Shown in pieces: positions 5,609 through 8,005 of a stretch of DNA of 8,005 nucleotides. This stretch comes from Treponema sp. (lineage in GTDB: Bacteria > Spirochaetota > Spirochaetia > Treponematales > Treponemataceae): positions 1 through 8,005 of the forward strand of contig JAEEKM010000203.1 in the NCBI GenBank assembly GCA_016282455.1, read 5' to 3'. The notes beneath the pieces were generated by a model that was given only the letters and a program-made list of their open reading frames with translations, had not been told where the DNA came from and searched no databases. Position numbers and translations under genes: made by a program. The stretch's first letter is position 1; each line of letters begins with the position of its first letter.

Positions 5609-6430
5609 ATGGAGAATACCAAACACTACGCTTACTTTCCCGGATGTACGCTCAAGAACAAGGCAGTAGACCTTGACATTTATGCGCGTCGTTCGGCGGA
5701 AGCTCTGGGTTTTACCCTTGACGAGATTCCTGAGTGGCAGTGCTGCGGCGGTGAGTATCCGCTTGCAAAAAATGAGATTGCCACTAAGCTTTCTTCTGTG
5801 CGCGCTTTGGCTGATGCCCAGAAAGACGGTAAGGAATTGCTCACTCTTTGTTCTGCCTGCTACAATGTTCTTAAGCAGGTGAATCACGACATGCAGACTG
5901 ACGAGAACGTGATTCTTAAAGTGAACAACTATCTTAAGCAGGATGACATTCAGTACCACGGAGAAGCAAAAGTGGTTCACTTCCTTGAAGTGCTCCGTGA
6001 TGTTGTGGGCTGGGACAATGTTAAGGCTGCCGTTAAGAATCCTCTTAAAGGTAAGAAAATCGGTGCTTACTACGGTTGTCTTCTTCTTCGCCCTGCAAGT
6101 GTTCTTGAATTTGATGATCCTGAGAATCCACAGATTATCGAAGACTTTATCAAGGCAATTGGTGCTACCCCGGTTATTTATGCTCAGAGAAATGAGTGCT
6201 GCGGTGCCTATACTGCTCTTGAAGATCCTTCCATTCCAGAGAAACGTGCAAAGAAAATTCTTGCAAATGCAAAAGACATGGGAGCAGATTTCCTTGTAAC
6301 AAGCTGTCCTCTCTGCCGCTACAACCTTAACAAAAACAAGGGTGCAGACGGTCTTGAAGTTATCTATTTTACAGAACTTCTCGCTGAGGCTCTGGGAGTA
6401 AAGGATGCGTCTTCCGGGGAGGTTGCATAA
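5609..6430 (+). CDS. hdrB: HdrB-like subunit of a heterodisulfide reductase-type complex
   Basis: This 273-residue protein has two complete CCG (cysteine-rich) domains: Cys13, Cys45-Cys46, Cys81 and Cys84 in the first; Cys157, Cys197-Cys198, Cys233 and Cys236 in the second. In methanogens these cysteines hold the two noncubane [4Fe-4S] clusters of HdrB that reduce the CoM-CoB heterodisulfide. Bacteria of this kind are not expected to make these thiols, so the acceptor here is unknown. No membrane segment is seen, consistent with the soluble HdrABC type rather than HdrDE. AGGAAGGA at 5593-5600 precedes the ATG at 5609. The stop overlaps the start of hdrC by one base. Single-domain CCG proteins such as LutA/GlpC-like subunits are the main alternative family, but the HdrC and HdrA neighbours settle the assignment. 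Confidence 0.92.
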   Translation: MENTKHYAYFPGCTLKNKAVDLDIYARRSAEALGFTLDEIPEWQCCGGEYPLAKNEIATKLSSVRALADAQKDGKELLTLCSACYNVLKQVNHDMQTDENVILKVNNYLKQDDIQYHGEAKVVHFLEVLRDVVGWDNVKAAVKNPLKGKKIGAYYGCLLLRPASVLEFDDPENPQIIEDFIKAIGATPVIYAQRNECCGAYTALEDPSIPEKRAKKILANAKDMGADFLVTSCPLCRYNLNKNKGADGLEVIYFTELLAEALGVKDASSGEVA

Positions 6431-6825
6431 TGTTACAGAGTGAAATTGAAGATTTCAAAGCTACCATTGCAGAGATTAGTGGCGTTAATACCAAAAAGTG
6501 CATGGTCTGCGGTAAGTGCTCAGGTACCTGCCCCAACTATGACGAAATGGAGTACCACCCCCACCAGTTTATTCAGATGGTTGAAAACGGAGAGGTAGAA
6601 AAACTTCTTGCAAGTAAGTCTATCTACAAGTGTCTTTCCTGTTTTGCCTGTCTGGAAAGGTGTCCCCGCCAGGTAGAGCCTGTTAAGGTTATTGAAGCCG
6701 TACGTCAGTTTGTAGAAGGCCAGAGAGGTCCGCATCATCTTGACCCGGTACAGGTTCCTGAATTTTTAGACGAAGATATGCCCCAGCAGGCTATCGTTAG
6801 TGCTTTTAGAAAATACAAGCGTTAA
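6430..6825 (+). CDS. hdrC: HdrC-like iron-sulfur subunit
   Basis: This 131-residue ferredoxin-like protein has two [4Fe-4S] motifs: Cys24, 27, 30 and 34 in CMVCGKCSGTCP, and Cys68, 71, 74 and 78 in CLSCFACLERCP. HdrC passes electrons from the flavin subunit HdrA to the noncubane clusters of HdrB. The ATG shares its A with the hdrB TAA stop, and GGGGAGG at 6416-6422 lies seven bases before it, so translation is probably coupled. From memory HdrC proteins of methanogens are nearer 180 residues; this one ends about 50 residues after the second cluster and seems to lack much of the C-terminal helical part. Start and stop are clear and the frame is intact, so it is a short form rather than a broken gene. 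Confidence 0.92.
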   Translation: MLQSEIEDFKATIAEISGVNTKKCMVCGKCSGTCPNYDEMEYHPHQFIQMVENGEVEKLLASKSIYKCLSCFACLERCPRQVEPVKVIEAVRQFVEGQRGPHHLDPVQVPEFLDEDMPQQAIVSAFRKYKR

Positions 6826-6840
6826 GAGGTGGCATAGAAT

Positions 6841-8005
6841 ATGGAAAGAATCGGAGTATTCGTGTGCCACTGCGGCACAAATATTGCAGGCACAGTTGAT
6901 GTTGCCAAAGTTGCCGAAGAACTTGGTAAAGTAGACGGAGTTGTTTATTCAACCCACTACACTTACATGTGTTCTTCTGCAGGTCAGAAAATGATTGAGG
7001 ATCACATCAAAGACGACAAGCTTACCGGTGTGGTTCTTTGTTCCTGTTCCCCCCGCATGCACGAAAAAACCTTCCGTGGCTGTGCAGAGCGTGCAGGACT
7101 TAACCCCTTTAAAGTTGAAGTTGCAAACATCCGTGAACAGGACTCATGGGTCTTAAAGGACATGGATGAAGCAACTGAAAAAGCCATTGCCCTGGGTAAA
7201 GCAGCAGTTGCCAAGGCTATTCTTGACACTCCCCTTACCCCCGGCGAAACACCAATGACAAAGCGTGCCCTTGTTATTGGAGGCGGTATTGCAGGTATTA
7301 CTGCAGCCCTTGACATTGCAGACGCAGGCTTCCCTGTTGACATTGTGGAGACAAAACCAACTGTGGGCGGTAAAATGGCCCAGCTGGACAAAACCTTCCC
7401 GACACTGGACTGCGCTTCATGTATCGTTACTCCAAAGATGACTGAAGTAAGCCAGAACCCCAACATCCGCATTCTCTCTTACAGTGAAGTTCAGAATGTT
7501 ACAGGTTATGTGGGTAACTTTACTGCTACAATCAAACGCAAGGCCCGTTATGTAGACGAGACCAAGTGTACCGGTTGTGGTGCATGTATCGAGAAGTGCC
7601 CCAACAAGCGCGTGCCAAATGAGTTTAACCTTAACCTTGACACCCGCACTGCAATCTACATTCCATTTGCACAGGCTGTTCCAAAGGTTGCCACAATCGA
7701 TTCAACCGCCTGTCTCCGCCTTAAGGCAATGAAGAATGGAAAGACTGCCTGTGGTTTCTGTGAAAAAGCATGTGGTGTTGGTGCAATCAACTACAATGCA
7801 ACAGACACCATCATGGAAGAAAAATACGGAGCAATTGTTGTTGCCACCGGTTACAATCCCATTAAGCTTGACAAGTTTGATGAATACGCCTACAGCCAGA
7901 GTAAAGATGTTGTAAGTTCACTTGAGTTTGAACGTCTTTGCAATGCCGCAGGTCCTACAAACGGACACCTTCTGCGCCCCTCAGACGGACGTGAACCAAA
8001 GAAGA
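6841..8005 (+). CDS. hdrA: HdrA-like FAD and iron-sulfur subunit (3' truncated by window)
   Basis: The frame opened by the ATG at 6841 stays open to the window end, giving 388 residues. The N-terminal domain has CHC (9-11), YMC (42-44), CSCSPRMHE (67-75) and NIREQDSW, all typical of HdrA. Then come the FAD Rossmann motif GGGIAG (147-152), MAQLDKTFPTLDCASCI (179-195) with Cys191 and Cys194, a ferredoxin motif CTGCGACIEKCP (Cys243, 246, 249, 253) and a further cluster from Cys291, 304, 307 and 311. HdrA takes electrons from a partner such as MvhD/hydrogenase, formate dehydrogenase or an NADH-oxidising Flox module and can bifurcate them via FAD. No selenocysteine codon is seen. AGGTGG at 6827-6832 precedes the start by eight bases and overlaps the end of hdrC closely, so hdrBCA is one operon. 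The electron-input partner is probably encoded beyond the window. Confidence 0.95.
   Translation, partial: MERIGVFVCHCGTNIAGTVDVAKVAEELGKVDGVVYSTHYTYMCSSAGQKMIEDHIKDDKLTGVVLCSCSPRMHEKTFRGCAERAGLNPFKVEVANIREQDSWVLKDMDEATEKAIALGKAAVAKAILDTPLTPGETPMTKRALVIGGGIAGITAALDIADAGFPVDIVETKPTVGGKMAQLDKTFPTLDCASCIVTPKMTEVSQNPNIRILSYSEVQNVTGYVGNFTATIKRKARYVDETKCTGCGACIEKCPNKRVPNEFNLNLDTRTAIYIPFAQAVPKVATIDSTACLRLKAMKNGKTACGFCEKACGVGAINYNATDTIMEEKYGAIVVATGYNPIKLDKFDEYAYSQSKDVVSSLEFERLCNAAGPTNGHLLRPSDGREPKK

Noticed and set aside
5943..6299. 118-codon +strand frame inside hdrB
   Set aside because: Out-of-frame reading of hdrB; both CCG domains of the real frame span it.
7002..7472. 156-codon open frame on the minus strand inside hdrA
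   Set aside because: It lies wholly inside hdrA, whose motifs are unmistakable, and its translation shows no family motif; it is a shadow of the coding strand.

Overview
The window looks like a chromosomal stretch of an anaerobic spirochaete, most likely a host-associated Treponema. This rests on the character of the proteins (a short omega subunit followed by miaA, an LDH-type 2-hydroxyacid dehydrogenase, a class II fumarase, a cytosolic HdrABC set) and on intergenic repeats of a kind I associate with gut treponemes. No rRNA or tRNA is present to fix the taxonomy, so the genus is an inference. All real genes lie on the + strand.

Region by region: (1) 1-60 is the tail of an unidentified gene. 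(2) 61-280 is repeat-rich: three 19-bp units, then two exact 32-bp units and a divergent third. (3) 281-1291 encodes a family 2 glycosyltransferase. (4) 1357-2538 is an rpoZ-miaA pair, with a promoter overlapping the glycosyltransferase stop codon; miaA starts with TTG. (5) 2539-2758 is a regulatory region with a near-consensus Rex-type operator, a weaker second copy and a good sigma-70 promoter. (6) 2759-3709 is an LDH/MDH family dehydrogenase. (7) 3717-3860 is a long imperfect inverted repeat. (8) 3880-5271 is fumC. (9) 5272-5608 has no gene but holds hairpins, a duplicated piece of the fumC 3' end, inverted copies of the repeat seen near position 217, and a structured leader ending in a terminator-like hairpin just before hdrB. 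(10) 5609-8005 is hdrB-hdrC-hdrA, with hdrA running off the window.

The second half is about redox balance in fermentation. The dehydrogenase oxidises NADH by reducing a 2-oxoacid, fumarase interconverts malate and fumarate, and HdrABC is an iron-sulfur/flavin electron-transfer module. The dehydrogenase has an arginine at the position that normally separates malate from lactate dehydrogenases. With fumC next door, a malate to fumarate (succinate-forming) role is a real alternative to lactate formation. The Rex-like site fits NADH/NAD+ control of this branch.

The most interesting items are the possible attenuator upstream of hdrB, the Rex-like operators, the specificity-site arginine, the HdrBCA operon with unknown physiological substrate, and the repeat-linked duplication of the fumC terminus.
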